DNA of 64,000 nt from Acanthopleura granulata (Eukaryota; Mollusca; Polyplacophora; Chitonida; Chitonidae), in NCBI GenBank assembly GCA_016165875.1, contig JABBOT010000016.1:4982327-5046326 (forward strand). Reading direction: 5' to 3'. Position numbers and translations under genes: made by a program. The notes under the pieces are model-generated. The model did not search any database and was not told where the DNA came from. It was given only the letters and a program-made list of their open reading frames with translations. Shown piece after piece: positions 36,403 to 52,342 of this stretch; the first letter of the stretch is position 1, and each line of letters opens with the position of its first letter.

Positions 36403-39400
36403 CACATGCTAAAGGTATTATTCTGTGTTGACTGATAAAATCATACTTTCTGTGAAGCCCTGAAACTGGCCAATCCCAAAGTAATTTTGTCTCCAAAATC
36501 AAATTAAAAGTGTGCACAAATGGCACATGTGAAAAGGTTGAGTAATTAGGGTAGGATAAAATTTAAGCTTCAGTACCTAAATTAATATTTCATGAGCTGA
36601 ATCAGCACTATTTTGGAAAATATTTCCAGAGCCACTGCAGTATGTGCAATTCTACAAGAACAAGCCTAATGGTACAAGATCTTCTGCATGCATTTGACAC
36701 AGAGATACAATTCACAACACGAACATAATATCTACAAATTCTTTAACTGTTCAATGTACATGTACATTCAAATTAAATTTTTTTCTCTGACGGTTTCTGT
36801 GCCCCCAGAAGGCCAGAAACATCGTTTTTCAGAGTTTCTCCTTTATGCACTACGCCTGTCCAGCGATAATGAAAGGAGTATCCAATACTTCGCAAGCGAT
36901 TCAATAACTTAATAGCCGTTCGGATGCCCCAACGCTCATGAATACACAGGTACAAAAGCCCTTAGGAACAAGGTCAAGCTCCTCTTGTTGGTTCTCCCCC
37001 GAAAGTCTACAGTACATCTATAGGTATACATCTACCAGTTCTGGTCGTTGAGCCGGCTTTCTTGAACTCACGGAAGTATTGATCGGACCAGACTGCCACA
37101 CAATCCCTCGCTGGTTAAAGTGCCCTTAGCTCCAGGCCGTTCTATCTCCCACCCCCGCAGATTCTGACATTCAACATCAATGCCCCGCTAATCTGTGCTT
37201 AGTGCTTCGGCAACAGTTGTGGGCCGATCTGCAGAACGGACGCATCACCTCAGCTTGAAATGTAGGCGCCAAATCAAACATGAAACTCTTCAGTGGCTGG
37301 ATGATATTATTACTAAAAACAGACGGTAGGCCGAGGTAACATTATAACTGTTGTCAGAGCTACTTCAACATATTTGTCAGATTTGTGAATGAGGTGAAGC
37401 AGCATCAGTCATCGTAAGTGTCAAAAAAATAAATAAATAAATATGTTTTTAAAAAAAATCAAGCAATTTATTCCCTCTCCAACTGTATGTTTACAGCACT
37501 GATCACTGGTCAATGCATCAAAGAAGTTTCAACAGTATTTCCTGTTTTTTCTGCAAAGGTTACGTGGTGACTTCACTGGGGCCTTTTCATACCCTGCATA
37601 CCAGAAGTCTTAAAAAGGGACAGAAACAGCAAATACAGTTAGAAGACCATTAATAACCTGATCGAAAAATACCATCACTGATTTTTTTTCGCCAAATTAA
37701 ATGAAATCAAATATTTTCATTGTGTGGTGGGTTACATGGACAACACTGATAAAGTGTGCCACCACTTTCATTCTGTTCTCTGGAATGCCATTTTGACGTC
37801 ACAATGCCGTAGGAAGACTTAGCATATGAACCATGTCATGCTGGACAGCCAGTCGACCTATTTGCCAAAAATAGTGATTATGATTGGCTGAAAATGGTCA
37901 GCTCTGAATGCGGAATGATCTGATATGAAATTGTGTATTTACACCTCTGAATGTGGAATGATCTGATATGAAATTGTGTATTTACATCTCCAGATGACGT
38001 CACATCATCATCATGCATATAACGTAATGGCCGCAAAATTTCTACCGATGTCAGCCACTGTGGTCATATGACACGTAGCGTCAAGGTGTTACGGATTAGG
38101 CTAGCAAAGAACGCAGTCGCGCCACGGGGAGCCCGCGGCGCGACTGGATTAACGGGAGCTTCACAGCTGACAGGGAAAACAAGTCGAGCTGAGTTGTGAC
38201 AAACAGAGTATTAATTTGTGCAGCCTTGGATGGAACGATGAAACGTGGTTACCGAGAAATCGTTATTTTGAGACAGGTGACCTGAAACGTTGGTGTGAGT
38301 GAACCCAACGATCGAGAACAGTTATTCTGTTTCCTTATTTCGTGGATAAACACAACACAGACTAATCTCCACACAATCCATTATAAGTTACAAAATTAGA
38401 TGTATAAACATCTCAATTATTTCATCCTGTACCGGTAGTTTGTCTAAAACTTTCCGACCACGTCTGTGAACACGCAGTCACGCCGCCAGTGTCTGCCGAT
38501 CCGTAACTTGTCGTATCATTCCTCCAGACTGACTTACAAGTACATCATCGTACAGTTTTTCTTCGCTGTTGTTGGGTGGACCACATGAATAAAGTTTACA
38601 GTACTGCGATTACAACATTTACCCTTTATAATTGATTTGTTCCCCACAATACTTTCAAGTTCTTAACCAAGCATCTCTGCATTCTCAGTGACAACTGGCG
38701 TGGGGCACGTCATTCACTCCTGCGGTCCGAAAATGGCCATGTGCTTAAAGCACAATGGTGTCACGCATCATGCAAAGGCCGCACCGACAAAACTGCGTGT
38801 AGCCCTTCCATGTAGATGGACTCAGGACATTACTATTTTAAAATTCTGACACTCACCGCAACCCTGAGTTCATCTCACTAACTCAATTCCGCAAAATCGC
38901 CACATACATCAGAACCCTACTCTCAGAAACGACTCTCTGTGAGGTCCGCGCTCACGTCACCCAAATTTGCATGTATTCAGAATCGAGAAAAATGAAAATT
39001 TTCTATGCTCTTCATCGGCTGTATTCTGAAGTTTTAAGTAGAGTCTACAGACAAACATCAAAGTTCTCAAGTTGTTTTCGGTGTCAGAACTCCACTACAT
39101 TTCAGGACCAAGAGTAGGTTATGAGACACTTCAAATGGCTGCCAGCGGACACCTGTTTGGTACTTTCGAAGTGCTCTCCGTTAATGTGACCACAAAACAG
39201 CTTTATCAGCAAAGGAGGTATTTGTGATTCAACCAGAAAATGATAAAGAAATGGGCAAAACAGGTGGCATCTTCATGAACTAAGTTAGGTGTCGGCCAAT
39301 GAGGCTTTTCGAGGGGCCGGGCACCCATTGAGCACAGCGCGGTTCAAGTCAGAATGACAAGTGTACAACGACCTCAACGACGACAGAAATAAGTTTAATC

Positions 39401-42400
39401 CAACAACTTTTTATAGCATGAATATTCCAGTTAAGATGAATTCTCTGCATGCTGCTGAGATCATTATGCTGGATACATAGGTTCTTGAGGTCAGTCAATG
39501 TCCCGCTGAGCAGCGACCAGTATGGGGTTTCACACGGTGGCAGAAGAGATTAAATTCACCCCAGGAAGGATCTGCATATGTCCACTGATGATTGCCGGTG
39601 GTCAATTATTTCGGAGGTTGTAATTTTGCGGTCATTACGACACATGTATCTCAGGACAGTGCAGAGAAAAGCATTGTAAAGCTAATTCGTCTTCAATTAC
39701 TTGTACATTAAAGCCGACAAATGTAACGCCACTCAACTGATACAAGATATGTAAACACATCACCATACAGAAAGTTTCCGGTAAAATTAGGTGGACGGAT
39801 AAAAAAATGGATTTCCTGCATAAGGATTATTTCTAGTTAAACCCACAGTAAAAATCCAGATCCCTTGGCACGTGATGAAAAGGTACATGCACTGAAGACG
39901 AAGCACCTGAAACAATGCTTAATCCTTCGAAAAGGTAATGAATATGGGACAAATGTAGATACAATAGATCTATCATGACAGACACATGAGTCCCTAAACC
40001 ATATGGCATGTCACACATGTCTATGATCTCCTGATGACCACTTCTCAAGCCGACAACAGCAGGTGGATGAGCTGAGAGGGAATAGAGTGGAGCGGGAGAC
40101 AGAGTGGAGGGTGGGATACTGTGGGGGTGGTGGTATCAGTAGGGCTAAGGCAGAAATAATTACCTATTACATCACACACTAGCTCCAATGCTCCCCAGCG
40201 AACATGCCTGAGAGCATCTGCTCAGGACTTCCTCCTGCTCAAGAAGAACACCTGTGAAACAACAATTGGTTGTCCAGCCTCTTTCAGGCATGCCTGCTCT
40301 GGCTACTGTTATTAGTGAGCCGTCACAACCAGCATGGGCTGTCAGTCCCTGACCACCATATGGTGACATTGAACGCGTTCCCAGAGGAACCCCAGCTGGA
40401 TACAAACGTCCGTTCTCAGCCATCGCTTACGTGGCAACATATCACCTGGCCTTGTATTAGAGAAATATCACTTTATTGACCCAGAAAACCTAACTTTGCT
40501 CTTTTAAATATGGACATCAATATGGCCTGCAAAATTTTTTTTCACCTCTTCCCACCCCTCCCTCTATTCTCTCACACAGTCCTAATTGATCAAAATCAAT
40601 ATTATATAATTTACTCAGCCAATTCTACATCAGGTGCCAAATTAAACGAAGACCAGGAGTCTGACTAAAACGAATACGTGTGAAACAGTCGACAGAGGTT
40701 ATAAAAATAAACAGGCTGGCAAGATACGGTCATTTCAACACCTACCCTCGACTCTCGGGAGATTTCCGGCTGCGACGAGTGGTGGTGATGGTGGCGATGT
40801 TGTTGTTGTGGACAGTCCTCTCCCTGTCCCCGCTTGACGCACAGAACACACGAATTGGACGAATAAAAAAACACATCGCCCGGGAACATTTAGGCTACTT
40901 CGGACCCCGGCCTGAGCGATATTTGGGCCAGTGGGAGTGACGTCCGGGGGCGAGTTAGACGCCACGGCCACACCATATGGTGGCAATTGTCCGGATCCGA
41001 CACCACGAGACCTTGAGCTGGAGACTGGCCGCTGACTCGGCACTCAACGCACCGCTCATGTCCACCGCTCCGACAACATCCACCGCCCCGTAACATCCAC
41101 ACTCGGCCCTAACTGCTACGACGACACGGACAAGGGGTAGCAGACTCTGCAGTGACACCGGTGGCGACAGAGGAGACACTAATCTCTGGACACACACATA
41201 AAACCTGCCCCGAAACTACAAGCTGGCTTGTTACAATACTCTCCCCACACTGACACAGACACACACACACACACACACAGTGAGGGAGCGCTGAATGCCA
41301 GCCCTGCTCGCCTCGCCTAGCCTTGCCTAGCCAACCAGCTGAGATATCTAGCGCTGGAGCAGGGGACAGCCTAGACTGTCTCACTGCCACACATAGCTAC
41401 AGTATTCTCTCTCGCTTCTCGTCTTTAGGCTTTGAGTCAAGGCAGTGTGCTGTGCGTGGCTTGTGTCCCTCTCTGCTGTCTCTGTACAGCATATGACCGC
41501 ACCGTGGACTCTGGCTTGTCCCTGGTGCACTGCAGATAGCCTCTGCTGTGACATTAGGACAGGTTGCTTAGCCTTGCCAACCTGCCTGCCCTCACGTATT
41601 GCTCTACAGCCACAACAGTACACTGGCTGGAGGCCACACATACATATAAGGCTGTGTAACTCTCCTCTGGTCTGGCATGAAGGGAGACAGTTCAATGACC
41701 CAGTGTCGCAGTGGCCACAATACCCAGTACCAAGGTTCAATATGACACCAAACTGTACGCTGGAGGGAGACTATGAATGAATTGTTCGCAATGCAGACAA
41801 CAGTGATGGGGACTGTGATTTTTTTTCTTTTGGGGGGGGGGGGGACAGGTAAAAAGTGTCAGGGAAAGGGGAAGGGTAGATTGTTATCAGCAGTCTTTTA
41901 CACAGAGGGTTTTTTTATGTGCTTCAAAAGGATTTGTCTCAAAAAATCAAGGACAAAAGCAAGGAAATACAGGACAAAATATAGAACATTTTTTTTTTAT
42001 TTTTTTTTTTTTAGAAAAATAGAATACAATTATCGGACATGCAAACAGAATACAGGGCATATTTTGAGGATGTTATGAATCCAGAGGAGGCGGAATGTGA
42101 TACACCTGGAGTGCATGAAGAAGTGAAACAACATTGATTATCTCAGCCCAACAAGGTACATTTCCCAGAAGTTCTGATATTTCAGCCAGCTGCACTCATG
42201 TTTCAGGCATTTCTGGTGCCTAAAACTACAACAGGAAGTGAGGATAAACTGCATATAATAAGCCATATAGCAGTTTCGAGTTGCGCATGATTGCACATGA
42301 GCAGAACGCGTCATGCGGTAGACAAACAAAAGCACATGGCCATTCATGTCTATCTCTTAATATTACAGACTTTGGCAACAGCCCAGTGTAGAGCTCAGTT

Positions 42401-45400
42401 CTATTTTTTCTTTCCGTGTTTTTCACATAGTTTTCCACTTGAAACAGCCCTACAGCCCACACAGTCTCAAAAGTCACACAGACACATAAAATGCACGAAA
42501 TGAGGTGAATTGTGTGTGTTGCTGCCTACTGTTACAATGCCTTTAACATAGCCACGAGGGTCTGTTTATGTAGCAGAGAAGGAAGTCCAGTCATGTGCAG
42601 TTGAAACAGCTATCTGGCTTATTATTTGTCCCCTTTTCATGATAAATATTTATAACTTTCCTCTGGCAGATTAGCTGCAGAACTATTATTCCATGCGGCC
42701 GCAACAAGTGAGATTTCAGGGGCCGCTTATATCCTGGAAGCACTGGTACACTTACTTTATCCAGTGTGCGTTTCAGACAATTTCTGGTGACTAAAATTAC
42801 CACTCTTGCCGAAAGAAGCAGTGAAACTACTATAACCGCCCAACAGGTGAAGGTATAGGGGCTGCCTAGGCTCCAAAAGCTGTAGAATTTCAGCCACCAG
42901 AAGTGTTTTTGTGGCAACCCCAATTAATGATTCGAGGCGATATACAATTCAATATTTCCGTTTTACACACACCATTTCACGAATCAGAAAAATGTCCATT
43001 ATCTTGTTCTCATGGCACCTGTGTAAAGTTTCAGTTCCTCAGTTACCAATTGTTTTGCATCGTTACAACTGCTGGTTATGAAGGAATCTGGGAACAAGGT
43101 AAAAACAAGCCATCAGGCCATCTTTACAGATGTTTGTTGCAGGCAACAGGTTTTTTTTCATGTTAATTCCTTCATTTACAACATTATAACAAAACATTTC
43201 CCTACCGACTGACCAACAGATCATATTTTTTGTGACAGGGTTGGGTCACTCACAACAATGAATTTTTTAATCATGGCCCCACAACAAATATCCACCTCAA
43301 CAAGCGAGGTACAGTGACCACAATCAGATTCAGTGACACTTGAGTACTTATTGGTACATGTAGTACATGTAGGATATTGCAAAACTGCCATCAGATGATG
43401 GCATCCAGATTTTCTAAATTACTATTTTTTTTGGTTTTTGAGCTTTTATGATTTCTAGACTGGAATATCGCAGATGCGAGAATCTATGTGACTCCCTGTC
43501 TCTGCCGTACTGGAGCAAGACAGAGTCCTGCAGGAGAGATTAAATTTAAAGACAAGAATCTCAACTTCTTTAAATGAAGCTTCCTGCAGACAGTATAAGG
43601 AACAATTAACTCTGGATGTGCAACAAGAGATGAGGCAGATAAGCCAGGCAAGGCAAACAGGTGTGCATATTGACTCACGCAGACAACAAAATGATTTGCA
43701 TGCAGACAGTGGGCGGCGCATGTGTCCAGTCCACAATTAGCTGTCATTCAGCGACAACGCGTTTTTGTCTGCATTCTGCAAAAAGACGACACAGCTGTGA
43801 ATGTTTATCTGAATGAAATGCCGAAATGGATTCCTGCGCAAATTGCAATTTTGCACGTATTGTTTGTGATCATTTTTAAATCTGAAGCCTTAGTAGATAC
43901 ACTGAAATTAAACCTGTCAATGCCATCTGCAAATATCTCAAATTAACTCCCTGTATTGTTTTCGTCTTGTCATTGTGACCTGTACATTTTTGTTACCGCA
44001 ATTCAGTTGGCTTTACATACATGGTGCACATTCTACCCTCCTCAGCTGAAGGTGTTTCTTTTCATCCACTTTTGTTAGGTCAGAGTGTGGTGGTTTTCTA
44101 CTGCATAGCTTTTTCACATAAACAATTTGCAGACAAGGACATCCTTAAAAAACTGTTCACTGGGCTTATGAAAAAACAGGGTCGGTTGGAAAGTAAGAAA
44201 TTATTTTTTGTTTTATTCTGACTCTTCACACAGATACGGATTTTAAAGAAATTAACATGGAGAGGAAAATAATAAAAAAGCTTCTATCATATTGCCAGTA
44301 GGAACTTTTTTGAAGGGTTATTTGGGTTACGCCCAACAAACATATTTCTTAGGCCCCAGCTTGAGTGGATCTTCAAAGAAAATCTGTAAAAACGAAAGAA
44401 CAGGGCCAACTGTAAAAGCTATTTCCTCTACTATTCTGTGTTACCACTGGAAGTGTAAAACTTCACTCGCACATACATGAATAATACAAAGTTTAAAATT
44501 TCATGGCAATCTTTTTATTCCACCAAAGCTTCCTTGAAAGCGTCTGTCCATTCGTCCGTTCGTCCGTCCAACCGTCTATCCATCACCCAAGAAAAAATTG
44601 CATGAATTCTGTGATTCTCACTGGTCGTTGAAAACTTCAGTTACACATACATGAATAATACAAAGTCTAAAATTTCATGGCAATCTTTTCATTCTATTAA
44701 AGCTTTCTTCATAGCTTCTATCCATTTGTCCGTCTGTCCGTCTATCCATCATCCAAGAAAAAACTGCATGAATTCTCTGATTCTCACTGGTTGTTGAGTC
44801 TCCGTGCAGTAACTGCTCCAAATATTGTTTGACTTTGATCTAATCTGTGTGAGGTTAGTCGTGTACAACTTCAAATAACGTGCAAAGAACGGCTTGATCC
44901 ATGTTCCTCCGACATCGTGCTACAGCCTCCAACAAACCTGATGCAGCACTCAGCACTTTGGAGGAAGACTTGTCCTCAGTTGCACTTTAATGATGGAGTG
45001 GCACTGGCTCACAAATTTGCAACAAGAGTCAACTGAGGCTGCCAGGGTCAATTTCTTCTTTTCGATATCCCAAGTTAAACGATCACTGGAGAATACTTCA
45101 TTCTAAGATAACACGGAGCCGAGGTATTAACATATTTGATTTCAATGACAGACGAAAAATGAAATATCAACTTTCTGGAAAATGAAGTGGGAGAAAAGAA
45201 CTACCACAAAGAGGGAGAAGTGTTTTGCAACCTTATGTCTTGAACTCATCTGACACCAGAATTGTCCATCCGTCTTCCGAACAACGACCTGTCAACTCAT
45301 CAATACCTGTCAACTCTAGACTCTACGACAGAAATGCGATACACGAACACACGTGTGTGAATCTTTCTGAAGCTGCCAATCACAGGTGTGACTATGGCAA

Positions 45401-48400
45401 CAGCTCTATTGTCAAACCATTGCAGTGAGCTGTGGTACTGATACAGGCCATGTGCAGCCTGCACACTACAGGACTGATAAGTTGCATTAATACAATGGGT
45501 CCTACATGTACATCCTCAGAGCCAGCCAGCCAGCCACAGCCCCCCTCCCCCAAGGTTAGGGATTCATGCACGTCGCATTTACGAACTGATATTCAGTTCC
45601 TACAATTAAGTTTGAGGTTGGAAATTGAATTTTGAGGCTGAAAACTGATTATTTTTGGTCAGGAAAATTGAGTTCCAACCTAAATTTTGATGTCAGAAAC
45701 TGGATTTTGAGGTTAGAATACTTTCTGTCAGGAAGGTGAATTCCAACAGATACATACACTCAATCTGGGTGTTGAAACGAAATTTCCTGCTCTGGGGAGT
45801 CATTACAATGATGGTTTGATCGTGGAGTATTGATGTAAGTCAATGGTATCGGCAGAAGTAGTATTTTTACCAACATTTCATAGATCGTATAACTCAGATT
45901 ATGGTCTTTTAGAGACAAGGAAAAAAAATTAGTTTCAGTGGGGAAACTGCACAAGTGCGCTATGACCACGAGCAAATGAGAGTGTATGGAAGGGACGAAT
46001 TGGAGGTAAGGTTGTGATAAGGTGTAAGTATTTTCATTACTGTATCAGGCACAGAAATTCCAAACCTCTCCCAAAAAGAGTTCATTTTAGATGCAAATCA
46101 AGGATACAAAATATCTATTTTGGAGCAGAAACTCAAGTTTTCCCACCAGGATATCACCACGCATGTGCACGTAACTTTCAAAGAAATTTCGAAACATCTA
46201 GAAGATGAACAGAACTCTCAAAATAAGGAAAATGAGTCCTCCCCCCCCCCCCGGCTCCCATACCACAGCCACCTTTTCCACATCACCTATGTCATCAACT
46301 GTCATTTAACAGCTCACTCGTGCTTTTCACTTAGACGATGCCTCTGATGTTTGCTCATCAACATGGAATCAATCCAGCCCAGTTTGCTGCCATCTTGTAC
46401 CAGTGTCCTACATTTCAAATTCGTAAACCTACTGACATTTTTGTAATAAACGCTGCGCTGGGTTCACGTTTTAATAAACTGAAATGTCACTACCCCGTTA
46501 GGTTATCGACCAATGATCTTACGGGACGAGTGCTAAGGATGGGTTAGCCTTATACTGTTTGGTCAATAACTCGATACCCATGACAAAACCCAATATGATA
46601 GCGCATATGTCAAAATATGCCGTAATAAAACTGGATATTAACCTGTGTTCAATTCCAATATATTTGAAGTGTTTAATTTTCCGGCTGCCAAGAAGGTATT
46701 AATTAAAACTACAGGATTTGTTCCCAAAATTGGTACATTAGCCCCCCTCCACTCCCCAAAAACTAATAAATAAATTCTCCATCACTATATTTCTCACAGT
46801 TGTATTACCCTCAACAAAGAATTTTTCAACAATAGTCTTTTAAGCTATGATGTAGGCATCATATTGCTTCCTGACACCACGGGGGTGTACAGAATTGTTG
46901 TCAGGTAACTTGAAACCGTAAGGTCAAATGTCAGTGGTCAAACAGGAATATTACACCCAAGTCCAAAGAGTCTTCAAGAGAAGCTTAAATCTGATGTCAA
47001 ATGCTACCATATTCACCTCTGCAAAAGCAGTCCCAAACACAGCCTGTACATATGCATGAGAGCAGGCATCAAAGAGTAGTTATTTCAAATAGCTAAACTT
47101 TTCAACCAACAGTGAGAAACAAAATCAGAAAGCAGCACTGTAACCTTCAATATGTCACAGCTGTGGTATCCTTTTTAAATTTTTTTTTTCTCATTCATGT
47201 CAATAATTACCCAGTAAAAAAAAAAAAACCAGAAAAAAACATGATCTGGCAGCTGCAAGATGCAGTTGCAATGTAATCTATTGGCATAATCTATAATCAC
47301 TGGTATCTTTCAAGGTGCATGTTGACGAAAGACCTACATGTAATGATTTCAGTATTACTATTAGGAATTATAATTTCAGAGGTAAGCAGAACATATGCAT
47401 GCATCGTGCTAAAAAACTGGCTGAGATCACAGACCTAGAATCCATGCGATATCCAGGAAGTTGTATTGCTAATGTTGATAATAATGTTACTTAAAATCCA
47501 CTTTTTAAATGACATCAACCAATCTGATGCTGTATAATACATAATGTATAAGGTGACGTATGCGCAATTCCTCCAGTTGGGTCCAATATTTGGCTCCTAA
47601 TTGATGCATGCCAGAGCACCTATTGGATAATACTGCCTCACCGACAGACTACATTTTTGATACACTATAAATTTCTATACTGTCATTTTACACCCAGTTA
47701 AAATATACCAGAATTTTATCTGCTTTGCTATGTCACTCCTATGAACAGCAGTTCAAAAAATGTTGATTTTTTGATATGACGTAGAGAGGAGTCCAAGCTG
47801 TGTGTTTGTGTGGTGATATGGCATACAACCATTCAAAAGTTTGGACTTGGAAGCTGACAAATTCACTACATAAATAGTAAGGCAAAATCCATACGGTCGT
47901 GTAACCTTAAGGCATATAGCCTCCACTGTGCAAACGTAGTAAAATACAGCTTATACTCCATCTAAATATGACAAAAACATGCCAACCCCTACAAGTTCCC
48001 TGTCCACCTAGCACAGTACAACCTTCAATGAACGCCTAAGGAAGACTGAAAGTTAAAAAAATAATTCCACTTGTTGGTCTGTCTGCAAAGCAGACTTGCC
48101 CGCTCTAATTCAATGTAATAATCGCTGTAATTTTCATTCAAAAACTCAGTTGTTCTACACCAAAATGGCCGGCTAATTCAGTAATCAAATGTGTTGGCAT
48201 CTAGACGCAAATTGTTGCCACACCAAAACTGCTACATCAGCAAATGTTCAGGGAAATTAACAATGGTAAGATGGGAGAACAGTCTATCTGGGCCAGCGAG
48301 TAATTTATACCCAACAGCATTGATGTCACAGCTTTCCTGACATCCAATCAGAGAAAGGCAACGACTAGTTATCCCATCTCCATGGCAATGGCAAATGCTG

Positions 48401-51400
48401 ACGGGCAGCCTGGGATGCTGAAAGTGTTCATCCATTCTTCTGTACATACAAGCGGTATTTTGGTGAACATGTGCCATGTACATGCCTCTTTGTTTTAAAA
48501 GGTCTCAGACTTGGCCGACAAGTGACTTCATGAAATTACAGACACCCAAGCAAAATATTTCGGATGACAAGCACTCTGCCAGATTCATTAAGAAGGCTAC
48601 AGGACAGCACTAATGTTATTTAGTCTTTACCATATCGATACAGTCCGTTAATTTACATTATGCCAGCAACCCCAACCAGATCTCCTACTTGGCTCTAATA
48701 CAATGCAACTGAAGAATGTGAAACTTTCATAGAAATGATCTGCATAATAATCAAAGAGCAACTATTCACAAAGTACAATCTCAGTGACTACCTATTTTTT
48801 GGATTTTCTGAACATTTTCACACATTCTGACAGATAACATAAACGTAACTTTGTGGCAAAAAAAAAAAAAAAAAGAAAAAAAAACAATGCAAATTTTATC
48901 CCATTTAAAAAGATTTCGGGCAAAACACTAACACAAAATTTAAGTTTAATGTATTTACATTAAACAAGACGTTTTCAATCTGCTATAAATGTAGTTTATA
49001 ATAATTATAACCACTGGGTGAATGTTACCCTGGGAGATGTCTCAGTGTCTTTTAAGCACCCTATTCTGACAAAATTAACATGAGAGAGATAGGGCAAATA
49101 GAGAGTAAAGTGCCAATGAGATGCCTTAATTTCAAATTCATGCTAAATTTATGTTCCCATGGAGAAGCTTTTCACATTCGGTACAAGACTGTATGGCAGA
49201 TCCATGTTTTTGGAGAATATAATGGTTTTAAACCAAAACCTATGAACATCTAAGAGTGAACAGTGTAGGAAATGTTTAACTTCACGCTGACTGGCCAAGT
49301 TTTCCCTCGTACAAGGAGTTTTTTAGCCGTAGAGAAAAACAGACATTTTGAGAAGTTGTTAAACTTTCTTACTGATGAGGCACAGATATGCACACAATAC
49401 TGACACAAGACAAATTATCAAGCATCAATGACTGTTCATTGTCACCATAGCCTCACACAAAAATCAAGAGGAATCAACTAAGTCCCTGTCCATGGCTGGC
49501 ATTGAACCCTCATCTAGTCTGTTTTGGGGATTGAAAGGCAAGCCACAGTACGGTCCTCATGCAAATATACATTAGCAAGTAGGATTCAATATGCATGCGG
49601 GACATATTTCAATGCCTGTTAAAAACCACCGATCTTCCAACATACAGATACGCACACCATACTTGTGGAAAACTAGGTCTTCCAGCAGATTATATTTATT
49701 TACTTGAATGCTGTTTTACACCGTATTCAAGAATATTTCACTTATACAACGGCAGCCAGTATTATGGTGAGAGAGAACTGGGCAGAAACCCAAGACCATC
49801 CGCAGGCTGCTTTCAGACCTTCCGACGAATTTTAGACTACGCAAACCGCCACACCAATGTGCTTGACTTGGATTGCTTATTGTCATCAAGCGGTGGAATA
49901 TACCAACAGCTGCTTTGTTCACGGTTTTGGGGTGGGGTAAGGGATAATTTATTTATTTCATTGGTGTTTTACATCGTACTCAAGAATATTTCACTTATAT
50001 GACGGTGGCCAGCGTTATGGTGAGAGGAAACCGGGCACAGCCCGGGGAAAACCCACGACCATTTGCAGGTAGCTGGCAGACCTTCCCACGAACAACCAGA
50101 GAAGAAGCCAACATGAGCTGGACCTGAACTCACAGTGACCGCATTGATGGGAGGCTTTGGGTCATTGCGCTGAGCTAGCACGCTAACCGCCCGAGCCACA
50201 GAGACATCCGCGGGGTGAGGGATACTGGAATTGACTTACCGGTGTGTTGAGATCGAGCTCGGCTCCCCCGTCCGTTCCCCAGTCTGACGTCATTAGGGCA
50301 GCTGAGTCCTCAACTAAGCCCACTTTCAGTTTGGACTGAAAACGAAACCAATGTCAACATCAATAAGAAGTGAACAAATGACTGCCATTACATTACAAAA
50401 TAGGTTATTATCTGAGACTGAGTACCAATGTAACTCAACCTTATTCTTGATAATCACACCACATGTTATTCATCTGTGATCAAGTGTATTCAGAGGGTAA
50501 TATAGAGAATTTAAACAGCTGAACAGCACAGAAGATCTGCACAATAGGGGATTTTCAAGACTGAACTCTTCAATCGCTGAAAGTAAGAAAAGCCCTACTG
50601 TACCATGTGACCTGTCAAAAATGTTAGGCAACTAACATTAGGCTGAAAGATTTTTAATATAAGAAGCTCCTGACTGAAGGAGAGGTCATTAGTACCTCCC
50701 TAACACAGCACGACAGGTAATTGGTACATTAAGATCAACAAAATTGCTTCACATTTTTGACAAGTCACATGATAGTTTTTTTTATCTTCTAAGACAAGAG
50801 AATGCAAACTCAAAATCCCCTACTGAAAGAATCAGCTGAAAATATGGATACATGTACTACCCTAAAGGTCCAAACTCATTCAACTTTTAGTTTGGAATTA
50901 CCAGCAAAAGTATTAAAAAAACTTCACTACAGTATCACACTATCAATAAATGCAACTAGAACCAAAACCAAGGCCTCTTTCCATGTGGACCAGAACGCAG
51001 CAAATGATCAGTAAAACCACACAACGGTTGTTACAGACTTCGGTTAGACAAGCAACGATCAACAAGATGATAACCTATAACTGTTACCATACTGAAAGCA
51101 GCCATTTTTGACAGCCAGCATATGTATATTCCAACTGACAATTCAAGTACAAGACCATTTTGTCCTTTTATTTTTCAAAGTTATGCTGAATATTCAGAGT
51201 AATAACAGACTTAATTCAAAAGGATTTTAAATCGTCCCTTAAAAACATGTTCATTGGGCGTGAACGCACCAACCATTCAAAAAAAGGGCCAACATGTACT
51301 CCAAAAATTATGTGTTTCATGTTACATGTAACTTCATCAAAATCCTTATCTTTTCCAAGAACCAGAAAAAATAAAGTATCCCTGCTGACCTACCCTATTT

Positions 51401-52307
51401 TTTCTCACAGGGTTGGGGTATGCCCGAACATTTTTTTAAGGATGACCCTAGTCCTAACCCTAAATGCAGGGGCTCACAAAGGGAGGCACACAAGAACATT
51501 CCCTATAATCTTCCAATTTTTGATGCTTCCACATATATATCTGAGCAGCTGGAGTTATGTCCCTTGAATACAGTTGTTCAAAGTTTGGATGTTTGTGAGT
51601 GAATGAAAATGGACTAAGCCAGTTAAAAAAAAACTGTAGCTGACCTTGAGTATACCAACATGCACAGTAAACATTTAAAATCTTGGCAGGATTACAGTTG
51701 TTTACAAGCGTATACTGGAGTTTTATTTAACGCCATACTCAAGACTTTTTCACTTATACAATGGGGGTCAGTTTTGGGGGGGAGAAAAAACTGGAGTGCC
51801 TTGTGTAAACCACTATCCATTGGCATATTGCTGACAAACTTGCCCACGTTTCATGCAGAGACTTGGATGCCGTGCTGACGTGTCAGTGCCACTCAAGTGG
51901 GAGCAAGGGAACTTATCTGATTGCTGTTTTACGACAAGTATTTCATTAATAAGACGTCAGCCAGCATCATGGTGGGACAAAACTGGACAGAGCCTGGGGG
52001 ACACTCGCGACCATCTGCAGGTTACTGGTGGACCTTTCCACATACAGCCAAAGAATAAGCCAGCACGAGCTGGGCTTGAACACACAGTGACTGCATTGGT
52101 GAGAGGCACCAACATCATTACGCCGAACTGGAGCACTGAGAGCAAGGGAAATGTACTAATTCTCTAGGGAAGGCCAGGTTTAAACTCCCACCTCATAATC
52201 TAGTTTGATCTAGGGACTGAAAGGCAAACGGCATTTACAACTTTATCGCACGTCACTCCACCAGATTACTGTGTTCCCCATACACTGATCTGTCTGCACC
52301 CACTGGG

Positions 52308-52342
<35 letters not shown>

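Larger units (their letters stand above)
40740..41350 (-). promoter_or_regulatory. CpG-rich island, possible internal promoter
   Basis: This stretch is visibly richer in CG dinucleotides and G+C than the AT-rich intron around it, and includes a CRE-like TGACGTCC near 40936. It may drive a short LARP4 transcript through the candidate first exon inside it. No TATA box is evident. A dispensable GC-rich intronic patch is the alternative. Confidence 0.3.
41800..49290. other. Interior of the 16-kb LARP4 intron; no exon recognised
   Basis: Holds G and T homopolymers (41831-41844, 41989-42012), two repeats listed separately, and no SINE copy. Short ORFs have no recognisable motif. Confidence 0.5.

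Noticed and set aside
38088..38510. Possible element bounded by inverted gttacggat
   Set aside because: Only about nine bases match and the interior shows no element features.
43455..43747. Two overlapping minus ORFs of 93 and 87 codons
   Set aside because: Overlapping frames without a signature inside the large intron; neither has a phase-fitting splice role in LARP4.
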